From the NCBI GenBank assembly GCA_024280455.1, contig JAJRQC010000123.1, positions 1 through 34,750 on the forward strand: a stretch of 34,750 nt of DNA. Reading direction: 5' to 3'. Positions 1 through 8,455 of this stretch are shown piece by piece; position 1 is the stretch's first letter; every line of letters starts with the position of its first letter. A program made the translations under genes and the position numbers. Source of the DNA: Deltaproteobacteria bacterium. GTDB lineage: Bacteria > Desulfobacterota > Desulfobulbia > Desulfobulbales > Desulfobulbaceae. The notes beneath the pieces were generated by a model. The model searched no databases. It saw nothing but the letters and a program-made list of their open reading frames with translations, and had not been told where the DNA came from.

Positions 1-112
<112 letters not shown>

Positions 113-120
113 TTCTTTTT

Positions 121-178
121 AAACAACAAAGCCCCTGTCACAAAAGTGACAGGGGCTTTGTTGTTTCAGAGTTTTTTT
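121..178. terminator. bidirectional intrinsic terminator between 5S rRNA and the anti-sigma-like gene
   Basis: A perfect 20-bp inverted repeat (121-140 with 147-166) has the core GCCCCTGTCA/TGACAGGGGC and a 6-nt loop. The outer arms are A-rich on one side and T-rich on the other, so both strands get a U-rich tail. A further run of seven T follows on the plus strand (172-178). It probably stops the rRNA operon and also the convergent minus-strand gene that ends at 182. Confidence 0.9.
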
Positions 179-181
179 AAA

Positions 182-1117
182 TTATTCCCGTAAAATATTT
201 TCTATTTCTCCGCACAAATTCCCTGAACTTTCGCCACCAGCCAACGTATCCACTCTCTTTAGAACATCTGCAACTTGCCTATTCTGTTGCTCTTCTGTAA
301 ATCCAGCACCACCTTCTTTTGTTCTCTGCATAAGCTGATGCCCGGCAATGGACTGCCGCTGCCAGAATCCAGCATTCTGTTCTTTCCGCAGACACCCCTG
401 CCTGACGGTAGCCAGCCAAAGCTCCAAAGTAAGTGGAGACTTCACTGGTTCAGGGGCTCGCTGCACTTGAACGCCTCCCTCTTCAAGTACAGGTGCCGAC
501 TCCATCAGCATCACGTTCTGCTCTGCCGAACCTGACAGGCCCATGCCGCCCGCGTCTGCCTGCCGTTCTGCTTTTTTGCTCCGAACGGCCTGCCTGCTCC
601 TCTTTTTCTCTGGAGATGCAGGAGCCGCAAATGTTTTCTCAACCTGCGGCACATCCGCCCTGCCCGCCTTGTCTTCACCGGGCATTTCATTCATTTGCAG
701 GACATCGGTGCGTTCTATTCTCTTCTCTTCCTGGACCTGTGTTTTATACAACGGCTGTCCTGCATCTCTGATAATATTAAGGTATAAAACCACAGAGGCT
801 GCAGCAGCAAAGGCCGACCCGGCCCAGGCAAGATTTTTTATCTTGAAAAATCTGCTCTTTTTGTTGCTCCCTTTTTGTTCTCCAGCTTCTATTTCATGCA
901 GCTCCAGCCACTGCCCGTAACATCGTTTACAACCGGCCAGATGTTCAAAAAACCGTTGCTGTTCTTTGACAGAACACCTCCCCTCAACCAGGCAGGCCAT
1001 CTGCTCAGAGTTCAGGCAATCGATTTTTTCCCCATCCTGGGTTGATGCCGCCAGGCCGAGCAATGCAGCCCGCCGGTTGGCGTCATGCTGTTTCTTCAAT
1101 TTGTGTATCTGTGCCAT
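182..1117 (-). CDS. zinc-finger (zf-HC2-type) anti-sigma-factor-like membrane protein
   Basis: Predicted 311-residue protein. Near the N-terminus it has a ZAS/zf-HC2-like motif, HLAGCKRC (His59, Cys63, Cys66), with another Cys at 34, which is the zinc-binding pattern of anti-sigma factors that hold ECF sigma factors. A single hydrophobic segment at about 95-115 would place the rest, a Lys/Glu/Ala-rich region and a C-terminal helical part, in the periplasm. The frame stays open to 1399, but the upstream part is antisense to a vWA/DUF3520 remnant, so I take the ATG at 1115-1117; no clear ribosome binding site precedes it. No sigma factor gene lies in the window. Sigma, anti-sigma and vWA/DUF3520 genes commonly sit in one operon, so this looks like a rearranged piece of such a locus. 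Possible alternative: a general zinc-finger membrane regulator. Confidence 0.65.
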   Translation of the reverse strand: MAQIHKLKKQHDANRRAALLGLAASTQDGEKIDCLNSEQMACLVEGRCSVKEQQRFFEHLAGCKRCYGQWLELHEIEAGEQKGSNKKSRFFKIKNLAWAGSAFAAAASVVLYLNIIRDAGQPLYKTQVQEEKRIERTDVLQMNEMPGEDKAGRADVPQVEKTFAAPASPEKKRSRQAVRSKKAERQADAGGMGLSGSAEQNVMLMESAPVLEEGGVQVQRAPEPVKSPLTLELWLATVRQGCLRKEQNAGFWQRQSIAGHQLMQRTKEGGAGFTEEQQNRQVADVLKRVDTLAGGESSGNLCGEIENILRE

Positions 1118-1132
1118 ACAGTATAACTCGAA

Positions 1133-1531
1133 ATGTACGCAGCCCTCTACGAACTGATCCCGGCCGGCAGTGATGATCTGCCCCGGATCGACCCCCTCAA
1201 GTATCAACAGGTGCAGGGAAAAAGCGGTGTTCAATTCAACAACGAACTGATGACCGTTAAACTGCGCTACAAGCCCTTGCATCAAAAAAAGTCTCGGCTG
1301 CTGACCACAACTGTTCCAAGTCGGAACGTTTCCCTGGCGGCAACCAGCAATGATTTTCGTTTTGCCGCCGCAGTAGCCGGATTCGGCATGTTGCTGCAAG
1401 ACTCCGATCTCCGAGGAGATCTTGATTATAATCAGGTGCTCACGCTGGCTAAAAATGCAAAGGGAACCGATGATGAAGGGTATCGGGCTGAATTTATCCG
1501 CCTGGTAGAGATGAGCCAGCTCCTTCAGTGC
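1133..1531 (+). pseudogene. C-terminal remnant of a YfbK-like vWA/DUF3520 protein
   Basis: The translated frame reads ALYELIPAG, then VKLRYK, DFRFAAAVAGFGMLL and GYRAEFIRLV, which match what I know of the C-terminal DUF3520 region of YfbK-like von Willebrand factor A proteins. The large N-terminal part with the vWA domain is absent. The match begins about 15 bases from the start codon of the divergent anti-sigma-like gene. At the 3' side the frame runs into a repeat element starting near 1525-1531 and stops only at 1798, so the natural C-terminus is also lost. It is therefore a fragment cut at both ends and is unlikely to be functional. Confidence 0.7.
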
Positions 1532-1700
1532 CTTACTCTTGAATTACTGTCAAAAAAAACAGGTAGGCGCAGACTCCGAGAAAATTTTACGGCACAGTGT
1601 AGCCCGCCCCTGCAGGCGATTGGGGCCTATATCCTGAGACGTAATTATCGCCCGCAGGGGCGGGGCTACGGTTTACATGGGTTGCGGGTGCCCCGCTCCG
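1525..1700. repeat. structured dispersed repeat (copy 1; copy 2 near 33775-33915)
   Basis: About 72 bp starting CAGTGCCTTAC and running through ACAGGTAGGCGCAGACTCCG to the TGTAG near 1601 closely match the stretch 33778-33852. In both copies this is followed by a hairpin that begins GTAG and closes CTAC-GGTTTA; here the arms are CGCCCCTGC and GCAGGGGCG, in the other copy they differ in sequence but still pair. A GGTTGC-GGT motif follows in both. Conserved flanks with compensating stems suggest a structured repeat rather than chance similarity. Confidence 0.7.
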
Positions 1701-1742
1701 GCAGGGGGGCATCCTCACATCCAGACTGCTCTTTCTCTTGTC

Positions 1743-2105
1743 TCAGCAGAGAGCCGGTTCAACATATACCTCCCGCCCTTGGCGTCCGGCTGTCTTAAAA
1801 CTCTCATCCGACATATCCAGACTGTCGGCCCACAACCAGACCGGAAGTTGTTTCTGATCGGGCAGATGGCCGAAAAACTTTGTTGCCGCAGCCACAAAAC
1901 AAAATTGTTCCCTGCTTAAATCTGCAACAGGTGTCGAACCACCGATGAAAAACTGCACCTCATCATTTTCGGTGACCAGCAGTAAATCATTTTGTTTTTT
2001 CATTATGGAATCGCGCAGGAACTTGACCGACTTGAGTTTTAAACCACCCTTCCCGGTCTGTGTAAAATCAAACATCGTCTGCCGAACAATCATTTTATAC
2101 TCCAT
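1743..2105 (-). CDS. hypothetical protein, 120 residues
   Basis: I do not recognise this family. The ATG at 2103-2105 is preceded by a good Shine-Dalgarno (AGAGGAGG, about 7 bases upstream), which decides the start over the longer frame to 2141. The protein is soluble-looking, with no signal peptide or membrane segment. It starts with a short basic/aromatic stretch and contains FFIGGSTPVADLS and FVAAATKFFGHLPDQKQLP. It stands alone between the structured repeat at 1525-1700 and a family-1 intergenic repeat at 2131-2230, in a disturbed neighbourhood. The strong ribosome binding site argues that it is, or recently was, expressed. Confidence 0.6.
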   Translation of the reverse strand: MEYKMIVRQTMFDFTQTGKGGLKLKSVKFLRDSIMKKQNDLLLVTENDEVQFFIGGSTPVADLSREQFCFVAAATKFFGHLPDQKQLPVWLWADSLDMSDESFKTAGRQGREVYVEPALC

Positions 2106-2130
2106 ACCCAACCTCCTCTGGTTTAAGGAA

Positions 2131-2230
2131 TAAACCAGCATGGCTGGACCGGATTTTCAGGCCACAGCCACAACGAACCATGAGAATAGCCTGAGAGAAC
2201 AAAACGTTGTGGACTATTCTCGGATAAACC
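2131..2230. repeat. family-1 intergenic repeat, single copy
   Basis: It begins TAAACCAGCATGGCTGGACC, continues with the shared motifs GCCACAGCCACAACGAA and ATGAGAATAGCCTGA, and ends CTATTCTCGGATAAACC. The same ordered motifs occur at 10076-10223 and 28323-28424, and in inverse orientation in the array at 6140-6570. It lies just upstream of the 120-residue unknown gene. Confidence 0.75.
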
Positions 2231-2331
2231 TGCGTGTAAAGAGTTACGGACGGCAGGAATATTCATGTGTTGTTGAGGCGGTACCCCTCTACATCCAGTC
2301 CGCCATACCTGTTATTTTCCTTGACTGTAAC

Positions 2332-2373
2332 AGAGGAGGGTTGTCATATAGCGATAGACCCCCTCTTTTTTTA
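2332..2373 (+). terminator. intrinsic terminator-like hairpin
   Basis: AGAGGAGGGT (2332-2341) pairs imperfectly with ACCCCCTCT (2358-2366) and is followed directly by a T run. It faces the plus strand, although no plus-strand gene lies directly upstream. It may insulate the following WYL gene or end a short transcript from 2231-2331, a stretch in which I see no gene. Confidence 0.55.
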
Positions 2374-2438
2374 CTGTTTTTTTAAAAAAATCGTTTTTTT
2401 CTCTGATACCTGAATCCTGATAACTAAGAGCTGATATC

Positions 2439-3374
2439 ATGTCTCTTCTTGAACGCATTTATTATTTCCATGCAAAAATCCGGGCCGGCAGGTTTCCCAA
2501 TACAACTGTGCTGATCAATGAATTTGAAATCTCCCCGGCAACCGCCCACCGGGATATCGCCTATCTCCGGGACAGACTTCTGGCACCACTGGCCTTTCAT
2601 CATAAAAAAAACGGCTTTTTTTATACCCGTGACGACTTCCAACTCCCTTTTGAAGACAGTCCGGCCATGACGCTCATCCTGGGCTTGCTTGGCAATCTGG
2701 CGGAAGAGACAGGGCTGGCTGAATTGCCGGAACTTGCCGAGATAAAAAAACGGCTGCAGGGGGTCCTCTTCCCGGGCCAGCGGGATATCGGTGATATTCT
2801 GCACTGTGAATGGGTTGAAAAAGAACGAATCAATGGGACGATTTTCAAATCAGTCCTTGGCGCACTTCGGGAGCAGCAACAACTCCAGCTCAGCTATCGT
2901 GACGGCACCGGCAAAAAGAGCCAACGCCGGATTGATCCCATGAAGCTGGTCAACTATCAGGGCCGCTGGTACCTGCTGGCCTGGTGTGAAACACGCCGGG
3001 AACGACGGATGTTTCATCTCGCCCGGATGGAACAGGCAACGCTGACCGGATCTCAAATCGAGCACGCCATGGAGCAGGATGACAGCTGGCTGACCGACAG
3101 CTTTGGTATTTTCAAGGGACCGGTTGTCTTCCATGCCACCATCAGGTTCACCAGCACGGCGGCGGAAATTGTCCGCCATCAACAGTGGCACCCGGACCAG
3201 AAGCTTGAGGCAAAGAAGGGCGAAACATTGCTTAGTCTGCCGGTGGCCGATGACCGGGAACTGATCATGAAAGTTCTCCAGTTCGGAGCCCAGGCTGAGA
3301 TTGTCGCCCCGAAAGGATTGCGGCAGCGATTGCAACAGGAAATTCTGCAGATGAGCCGCCTGTACAACCAATGA
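2439..3374 (+). CDS. WYL-domain transcriptional regulator (YafY/DeoR-like)
   Basis: Predicted 311-residue DNA-binding regulator. The N-terminal 65 residues form an HTH_11-type winged helix (FPNTTVLINEFEISPATAHRD). The middle carries a WYL domain, around residues 140-215, with RRIDPMKLVNYQGRWYLLAW, the signature of ligand- or nucleic-acid-sensing WYL regulators. The C-terminal part matches the WCX extension. Length and order fit the YafY group. The start is the ATG at 2439, with only a weak AAGAG upstream. It is monocistronic; glmU follows after 176 bases. WYL regulators control very different targets including DNA-damage and phage-defence genes, and nothing here identifies its target. Confidence 0.85.
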   Translation: MSLLERIYYFHAKIRAGRFPNTTVLINEFEISPATAHRDIAYLRDRLLAPLAFHHKKNGFFYTRDDFQLPFEDSPAMTLILGLLGNLAEETGLAELPELAEIKKRLQGVLFPGQRDIGDILHCEWVEKERINGTIFKSVLGALREQQQLQLSYRDGTGKKSQRRIDPMKLVNYQGRWYLLAWCETRRERRMFHLARMEQATLTGSQIEHAMEQDDSWLTDSFGIFKGPVVFHATIRFTSTAAEIVRHQQWHPDQKLEAKKGETLLSLPVADDRELIMKVLQFGAQAEIVAPKGLRQRLQQEILQMSRLYNQ

Positions 3375-3550
3375 ACCTCTTGCCGAATGACCATTTTTTT
3401 TCTACAATTGAACAATTTTTAATGGCTTCGTAAAAATCCTGCCCGCATTTGCCTGCAACAAATAAACAGGGAGGCACGGCCTTGCCGCTGACAGTGACGA
3501 GACCGTGTACAATAAAGACCATTTTCACATTCTCCTGAAGAGGAAATCAC

Positions 3551-4561
3551 ATGCATGCAACAATCACCGCCGTTATCCTCGCAGCCGGAAAAGGCACCCG
3601 GATGAAGTCAAGCCGGGCCAAGGTTCTGCACGAGGTTTTTTTCAAACCCATGCTCCACCATGTGCTGGATTCGGTGCGACAGGCCGGGATCGAACAGACG
3701 GTTGTTATTGTCGGCCACCAGCGTGCGGCCGTTCTTGTCTCCATTAAACAATACGCCCACACTCCGGTTGTTCAGGAAGAACAGCTCGGAACCGGTCATG
3801 CCGTGCTCTGCACGGAAACCGCCTGCAGGGAGAGTGACCAGGTCATGATCCTCTGCGGTGACACTCCGCTCATCCGGCCCGAGACCCTGCAGGCAATGAT
3901 CAAAGCCCACGCTGAAACAAACAGCACCGTCACCCTGATGACCACCCTGCTCGAAGATCCCTTCGGCTACGGCAGAATCATTTCAGATCAGGATGGAAAT
4001 ATTCTGGAAATTGTCGAGCAAAAGGATGCCGATCCTGCCCAACGGGCAATCAAGAAAATCAATGCAGGGATTTATCTGGTCAAAGGTGAATTTCTTTTTG
4101 CCGCCCTGCAGCAGGTGGGAACCGATAACAGCCAGGGGGAAGTCTACCTCACCGACCTTATCTCCATTGCCAACCGGCAGGGACACAAGGTCCATACCTT
4201 TGTCCATCCACAGGCCATAGATGTTCTCGGAGTCAACTCACGGATTGAGCTTGCCCAGGCAGATAAAGAGCTGCAGATGCGCCATAACCGAAAAATCATG
4301 CTCAACGGCGTAACCATGTACTCTCCGGAGACTATTCTCATTGCACCCAACTGCACTCTCGGTCAGGATTCCGTTATCCAGGCCGGGGTGCAGATCAGCG
4401 GCAGGTCAACCATCGGCAGCGGAGTCCAACTTGAGACCGGCGCCGTGCTCGACAACTGTACCATCGGCGACAACGCCGTAATCGGTGCCCACAGTGTGCT
4501 CCATAACAGTACCATTGAAGAGACGGAACATATCCCGCCCCTGACCTACCGGGTTGGCTGA
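3551..4561 (+). CDS. glmU: GlmU-like UDP-GlcNAc pyrophosphorylase, lacking the acetyltransferase catalytic end
   Basis: 336 residues. The N-terminal nucleotidyltransferase domain has LAAGKGTRMKS, which binds UTP, then EEQLGTGHA, LCGDTPLI and FGYGRI, the usual GlmU pattern for making UDP-GlcNAc from GlcNAc-1-phosphate. From about residue 250 hexapeptide repeats form a short left-handed beta helix (TLGQDSVIQAG, TIGDNAVIGAHSV). The protein stops at LTYRVG, where full GlmU (about 450 residues) would continue into the coils carrying the acetyltransferase His, so that activity is probably absent. No continuing frame is seen after the stop, so this looks like a natural short form. Start chosen by GAGGAAA upstream of the ATG at 3551. 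UDP-GlcNAc feeds peptidoglycan and lipid A synthesis. Confidence 0.85.
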   Translation: MHATITAVILAAGKGTRMKSSRAKVLHEVFFKPMLHHVLDSVRQAGIEQTVVIVGHQRAAVLVSIKQYAHTPVVQEEQLGTGHAVLCTETACRESDQVMILCGDTPLIRPETLQAMIKAHAETNSTVTLMTTLLEDPFGYGRIISDQDGNILEIVEQKDADPAQRAIKKINAGIYLVKGEFLFAALQQVGTDNSQGEVYLTDLISIANRQGHKVHTFVHPQAIDVLGVNSRIELAQADKELQMRHNRKIMLNGVTMYSPETILIAPNCTLGQDSVIQAGVQISGRSTIGSGVQLETGAVLDNCTIGDNAVIGAHSVLHNSTIEETEHIPPLTYRVG

Positions 4562-4715
4562 TGCCCCTGCTGAAATAACGGAACATAAAGTACAGGATTT
4601 AGGTGGAACATTTTCAGGCTTTATAAAAAGACTCTAAACCGTTATATTGGCACAGTTTCAATACTTTTCCATTCCTCAAACGATTAATAACTTTCAACTG
4701 GAGCATAGCGACCCC

Positions 4716-6005
4716 ATGAGCGACATTAAAAAAATGTACACAACCATTCTCGGTGACTCTTTCCCCATGGAGATGACTCTCTCATTCGGCGACCAGACCC
4801 TGGTCTATCGCAAGAGAACCTGGGGTATTCCCATGGAAGACGGATCCGTGGATGAACGTGGCCTGCGCTACGGAGAAAATCCGGACCAGGAGGCCGCCCT
4901 GTATGAACTGGTCAACGGCAACCTGGTGCTTGGTGACTGTAAATTCATTGAACCGGGCAACTCGCTGGTCTCCGGCATTACGGTCGACGACATGCTCCAG
5001 GTAGGTAAACATCCAGGCAAGATCAACCTGACCGATGTCGATAACGGCCTCAACATCATTAAATACATGGTCGATAAACCGGCTGCCGTTATTCTCAAGC
5101 ACAACAACCCCTGCGGAGCCGCCATCGGCTCGACCCTTGCCGAGGCCTATAACAAGGCCAACCGTACCGACCGCATTGCCGCCTTTGGCGGAGCGGTGAT
5201 CATGAGCAAGCCGGTTGATACCGATACCGCAAAGCTGATGGCAAAAAACTACCTGGAAGTTGTCTGTGCCCCAGATTTCGAAGACGGCACCCTGGAAATC
5301 CTGTCCAAGGCCAAAAACCTGCGGGTTATCCGCATGGACGGTATCAACCGGCTGGCCGACTTTGAACAGTTTCGTTTTGTCGACTTCAAATCACTCATTG
5401 ACGGCGGCCTGATCGTTCAGCAGTCGGCGGTCAACTCCATCCGCTCCATCAATGACCTGAAACCCGCCACTGCGACCTGGAAGGGACAGGAGTATGCCTG
5501 CAAGCGCAGTCCCGACCAGCGCGAGATCGATGATATGATCTTTGGCTGGGCCGTGGAACATGGGGTAACTTCAAACTCGGTTATCTATGTCAAAGACGGC
5601 TGCACCACCGGAATCGGCACCGGTGAACAGGATCGGGTCGGCGTTGCTGAGATTGCCGTTCACAAGGCCTATGTAAAATATGCCGACATCACCTGTTTTG
5701 ATAAATTCGGCATTCCCTATGCCGATCTGGCCCTTGAGGTTGAACAGGGTAAACGGGATGCCGGCGAGCTTGAAGAGATTGATGCCAAGGTCAAAGCGGA
5801 CCGGGCCGGTCTGCCCGGCTCGGTGATGATCTCGGATGCATTCTTCCCTTTCCGTGATGGAGCGGATGTAGGGATCCGTGAAGGAATCTCAGCCATCCTC
5901 CAGGCTGGCGGCTCCATGCGTGATTACGCCTCCATCGAGGCCTGTAACGAGGCCGATCCGCAGGTGGCCATGATGTTTACCGGCCAGCGTTCATTCAAGC
6001 ACTGA
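4716..6005 (+). CDS. purH: AICAR formyltransferase, PurH-type transformylase domain only
   Basis: 429 residues from the ATG at 4716; a longer frame opens at a TTG (4647) but has no ribosome binding site. Motifs include LRYGENPDQEAALY at the start of the domain and KHNNPCG, the Lys-His pair of the AICAR transformylase active site. The enzyme adds a formyl group from 10-formyl-THF to AICAR in purine synthesis. Bifunctional PurH (about 520-530 residues) starts with an IMP cyclohydrolase (MGS-like) domain that is missing here, so a separate cyclohydrolase is expected elsewhere. A terminator hairpin follows at 6058. It is preceded by glmU at a distance of about 155 bases and is probably a separate transcription unit. 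Confidence 0.88.
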   Translation: MSDIKKMYTTILGDSFPMEMTLSFGDQTLVYRKRTWGIPMEDGSVDERGLRYGENPDQEAALYELVNGNLVLGDCKFIEPGNSLVSGITVDDMLQVGKHPGKINLTDVDNGLNIIKYMVDKPAAVILKHNNPCGAAIGSTLAEAYNKANRTDRIAAFGGAVIMSKPVDTDTAKLMAKNYLEVVCAPDFEDGTLEILSKAKNLRVIRMDGINRLADFEQFRFVDFKSLIDGGLIVQQSAVNSIRSINDLKPATATWKGQEYACKRSPDQREIDDMIFGWAVEHGVTSNSVIYVKDGCTTGIGTGEQDRVGVAEIAVHKAYVKYADITCFDKFGIPYADLALEVEQGKRDAGELEEIDAKVKADRAGLPGSVMISDAFFPFRDGADVGIREGISAILQAGGSMRDYASIEACNEADPQVAMMFTGQRSFKH

Positions 6006-6057
6006 TTATCCTTTCTTCTCTGCCTGGATTGTCTTCTTCAGGTAAGCTCGAATAAAG

Positions 6058-6090
6058 AACAGGGGCGGCCTTTTGGCCGTCCCTGTTGTG
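6058..6090 (+). terminator. intrinsic terminator after purH
   Basis: AACAGGGGCGGCC (6058-6070) pairs with GGCCGTCCCTGTT (6075-6087), 13 bp with one G-U pair, around a TTTT loop. The T-rich tail is short (GTGTTT). Position right after purH supports termination. Confidence 0.75.
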
Positions 6091-6139
6091 TTTGGAGGAT
6101 TACACAACAAAATCGACAGGACGAATACAACAGGCAACA

Positions 6140-6570
6140 GACTGGTGTATTCCGAACAATACCCCTCGAAGCTGTGTCGTATCAGGCTATTTTCTTTCTT
6201 CGAAGTCTACGCTATCTGTTGTGGCTGTGACCTGTAAAACCAGGAGTCTGCGCTTCGCTCCGCTTATCTGGTCCAGCCATGCTGGTTTATCCGAAAATCG
6301 AATTGCGCAGTATTTTTAACGTAAGTCGTTGATTTTCACTGTTTGTTGTGCCGAAAAAGCATGGCGGTTTATCTGAAAATAGCCCATGAAGTATTGCCGA
6401 TCCGGGCTATTTTCATTTTTTTATTGTGGCAGTGGCCTGAAAAATCTTGATCCAGCCATGCTGGTTTATCCGAAAATAACCCCCGAAGTGATGCCGATCC
6501 AGGGCTATTTTCATCCTTCGTTGTGGCTGAGACTTGTAAAATCTTGGTCCAGCCATGCTGGTTTAAAAGA
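6140..6570. repeat. array of about four family-1 intergenic repeats
   Basis: The 680-bp gap between purH and the HEAT gene is filled mostly by this array. Three clear unit boundaries share CCAGCCATGCTGGTTTA (near 6285, 6465 and 6562), with a degenerate one near 6367, so spacing is about 82-98 bp. Units share GGCTATTTTC and TTGTGGC motifs. Orientation is inverse to the single copies at 2131, 10076 and 28323. The first unit holds an internal insert (GGAGTCTGCGCTTCGCTCCG) also present in the copy at 10076-10223. The rest of the gap, 6091-6139 and 6571-6685, shows no gene. Confidence 0.8.
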
Positions 6571-6685
6571 AAAAGATCGATTCTCATCAATGCGGCTCAA
6601 TTGACTTTGTCTCTCGTTGTCAGTATATTATAAGAAGTTATGGTTTTGTATTTCTACATATTTTTCCATTCCAACCCATGAGCTG

Positions 6686-8455
6686 ATGCCCACAGAATCC
6701 CGCAGCGATACATGGAAAACCGGTGCCGCCGACCTGCGCACGGTCTCTACCCTTACCCAGTTGCTGGCCGGTGCCATCAAGCATCATACGCTCTATCCAG
6801 AAGATCACTCCATAGCCAGACAGCATATCGGCAAAATCCACGAAACCTTTTCCCTGTTTTTCAAAAACCATAAGACCCTCCATATTGATATCGGCAAAAA
6901 CGCCCTGCTCTATGATGGGGATGTGGTCTTTCAGGGCAAGCCCGATGAAAATGATATCGCCTTTCTCCTCGGCCGCGACGGAGTGGAGTGGATGGAATTT
7001 TCCAGGGATATCGAACAGTGGGAGATCCAGGCACTGCTTAGAATTATCAACAACAACCGGCGCAGTTATGCGGAAAACGACGGCAATATATCCAATGCCC
7101 TGTGGGAAATGGATTTTCCCCATATCGAATACAAACCCCTTGACCTGATGGCCATGGACCTGCCGTTCCTCGACCTGGCTTCATTCCGGGTTGCCCCCGC
7201 CGGGTCCGGGACGGTGGCCGAAGAATATACGGCTGAACCGGCCGCAGATACAACGGCTGAGGGCAAGTCCTACCGGGAAGCCGACGATTTCGACACGGTC
7301 GAGGAAGAGAACGAAGAAACCGGCATCGCCCTTACGACACCGGGTAACGCCTTATGGAGTCTGAGCATTCTGGAAGAGCATCAACTCAAGACAATGGTTG
7401 AGCAGGAGGAAAACAGGGAACACACGGAAAGCACCATAGGCATTCTGTTTATCCTGCTCCTGACGCAAAATGACAGGCAGGAGGCAGCCGAAACACTCGC
7501 ATTCCTGCAGGACCGCTTCCTATACTGCCTGCAGCACCGACAAATCACGTATGCACTGCAGATCATCCTCACCCTGACCAAGATTGAAGCTGCCGAAAGA
7601 AAACGGCGGCAATGGATCTGCCCCCTGATTCTTGACCTGATCAGTACGGTTTCCAGACCGGAAAGTCTGCGTGACCTGGAAAGTTTTTTCTCCACCCCCG
7701 AAAAATCCGTTCCCGAGAGTGAGTTCAAACCACTATGGACACTGTTACGACTCCTGCCACCTGACACCCTGAAGACCCTGGCCCCACTCAGCCATACCAT
7801 CGATCTCCAGTATTTCGGGGCCTCTTTTCTTGGTCTCTTCGAGCATTTTGCAGCCATCGATTCACCGTCCCTTGCGGCAGTGATTCCGGAGACACACAAG
7901 GACATATGCCTGGGCCTGTTTCCATTTATCCTCAAGGTACGAACGAATCAGGCCATTCCCATCCTTACAGCCATGGCTCTGCATTCTTCTCCTCAGGTTC
8001 GCGGCAAGGCCTTTTCCCTCCTTGTAGAATGGGATGAAGTGGATCCGGGCAAACTGTTTCCCTTAATTAACGATCCGGACGAAACCATACGGAGTACGAT
8101 TCTCTCTCTGGCCGGAAAAAAACGTCATGCTGATATGGAACGAATGCTCCGCAACTATCTGGAAAAGTATACCGGGAATACAAAAGACCGTGACCACATA
8201 CTTGCCGGTTACCAGGCTCTCGGTAAATCAGGCAGTGCCGCATCCATTCCGTTTCTAAAAAAAATCCTTTTCCAGGGTTCCAGCCTCGGCACCCTGTTTG
8301 CAACCGGAGGTGGAGCGCATAAGGAGGGTGCAGCCCGGGCGTTGCGGGCTCTTCAGCTCCCAGAGGCCAAGGCAATTATCGAAGAGGGGGCAGGCCATAT
8401 CCTGCCCGATGTTCGGGCATCCTGCCGCAAAGCACTGGGGAAACACAATGACTGA
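6686..8455 (+). CDS. HEAT-repeat-like protein with an N-terminal domain shared with its HD-GYP partner
   Basis: 589 residues from the ATG at 6686 (a TTG at 6617 opens a longer frame but is less likely). The N-terminal 170 residues (LTQLLAGAIKHHTLYPEDHS, IDIGKNALLYDGDVVFQG) resemble in pattern the N-terminal region of the next protein. An acidic, low-complexity linker follows (about 180-225). The C-terminal half is helical; the last 130 residues have HEAT-like units such as SPQVRGKAFSLLVEWD, DPDETIRSTILSLAG and LPDVRASCRKALGK. No signal peptide or membrane segment. It overlaps the next gene by 8 bases, implying translational coupling and joint function. Probably a scaffold or regulator of the HD-GYP-like partner; the family is not one I can name. 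Confidence 0.7.
   Translation: MPTESRSDTWKTGAADLRTVSTLTQLLAGAIKHHTLYPEDHSIARQHIGKIHETFSLFFKNHKTLHIDIGKNALLYDGDVVFQGKPDENDIAFLLGRDGVEWMEFSRDIEQWEIQALLRIINNNRRSYAENDGNISNALWEMDFPHIEYKPLDLMAMDLPFLDLASFRVAPAGSGTVAEEYTAEPAADTTAEGKSYREADDFDTVEEENEETGIALTTPGNALWSLSILEEHQLKTMVEQEENREHTESTIGILFILLLTQNDRQEAAETLAFLQDRFLYCLQHRQITYALQIILTLTKIEAAERKRRQWICPLILDLISTVSRPESLRDLESFFSTPEKSVPESEFKPLWTLLRLLPPDTLKTLAPLSHTIDLQYFGASFLGLFEHFAAIDSPSLAAVIPETHKDICLGLFPFILKVRTNQAIPILTAMALHSSPQVRGKAFSLLVEWDEVDPGKLFPLINDPDETIRSTILSLAGKKRHADMERMLRNYLEKYTGNTKDRDHILAGYQALGKSGSAASIPFLKKILFQGSSLGTLFATGGGAHKEGAARALRALQLPEAKAIIEEGAGHILPDVRASCRKALGKHND

Noticed and set aside
1561-1798. Continuation of the DUF3520 frame to a stop at 1798
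   Set aside because: This part is encoded by the structured repeat and does not match the family.
2140-2385. Plus-strand frame of 81 codons
   Set aside because: It covers the family-1 repeat and the terminator hairpin, and lacks a ribosome binding site.
3265-3522. Minus-strand frame of about 85 codons (begins MVFIVHG) with an AGGAG upstream
   Set aside because: It runs antisense into the WYL gene, contains a TTTTTACGAAGCC motif like that of family-2 repeat ends, and shows no recognisable domain. The AGGAG is shared with the region of the plus-strand glmU RBS. I left it out.
6140-6570. CRISPR array
   Set aside because: Units of about 82-98 bp are contiguous and diverge internally; there are no short identical repeats separated by unique spacers, and no cas genes.
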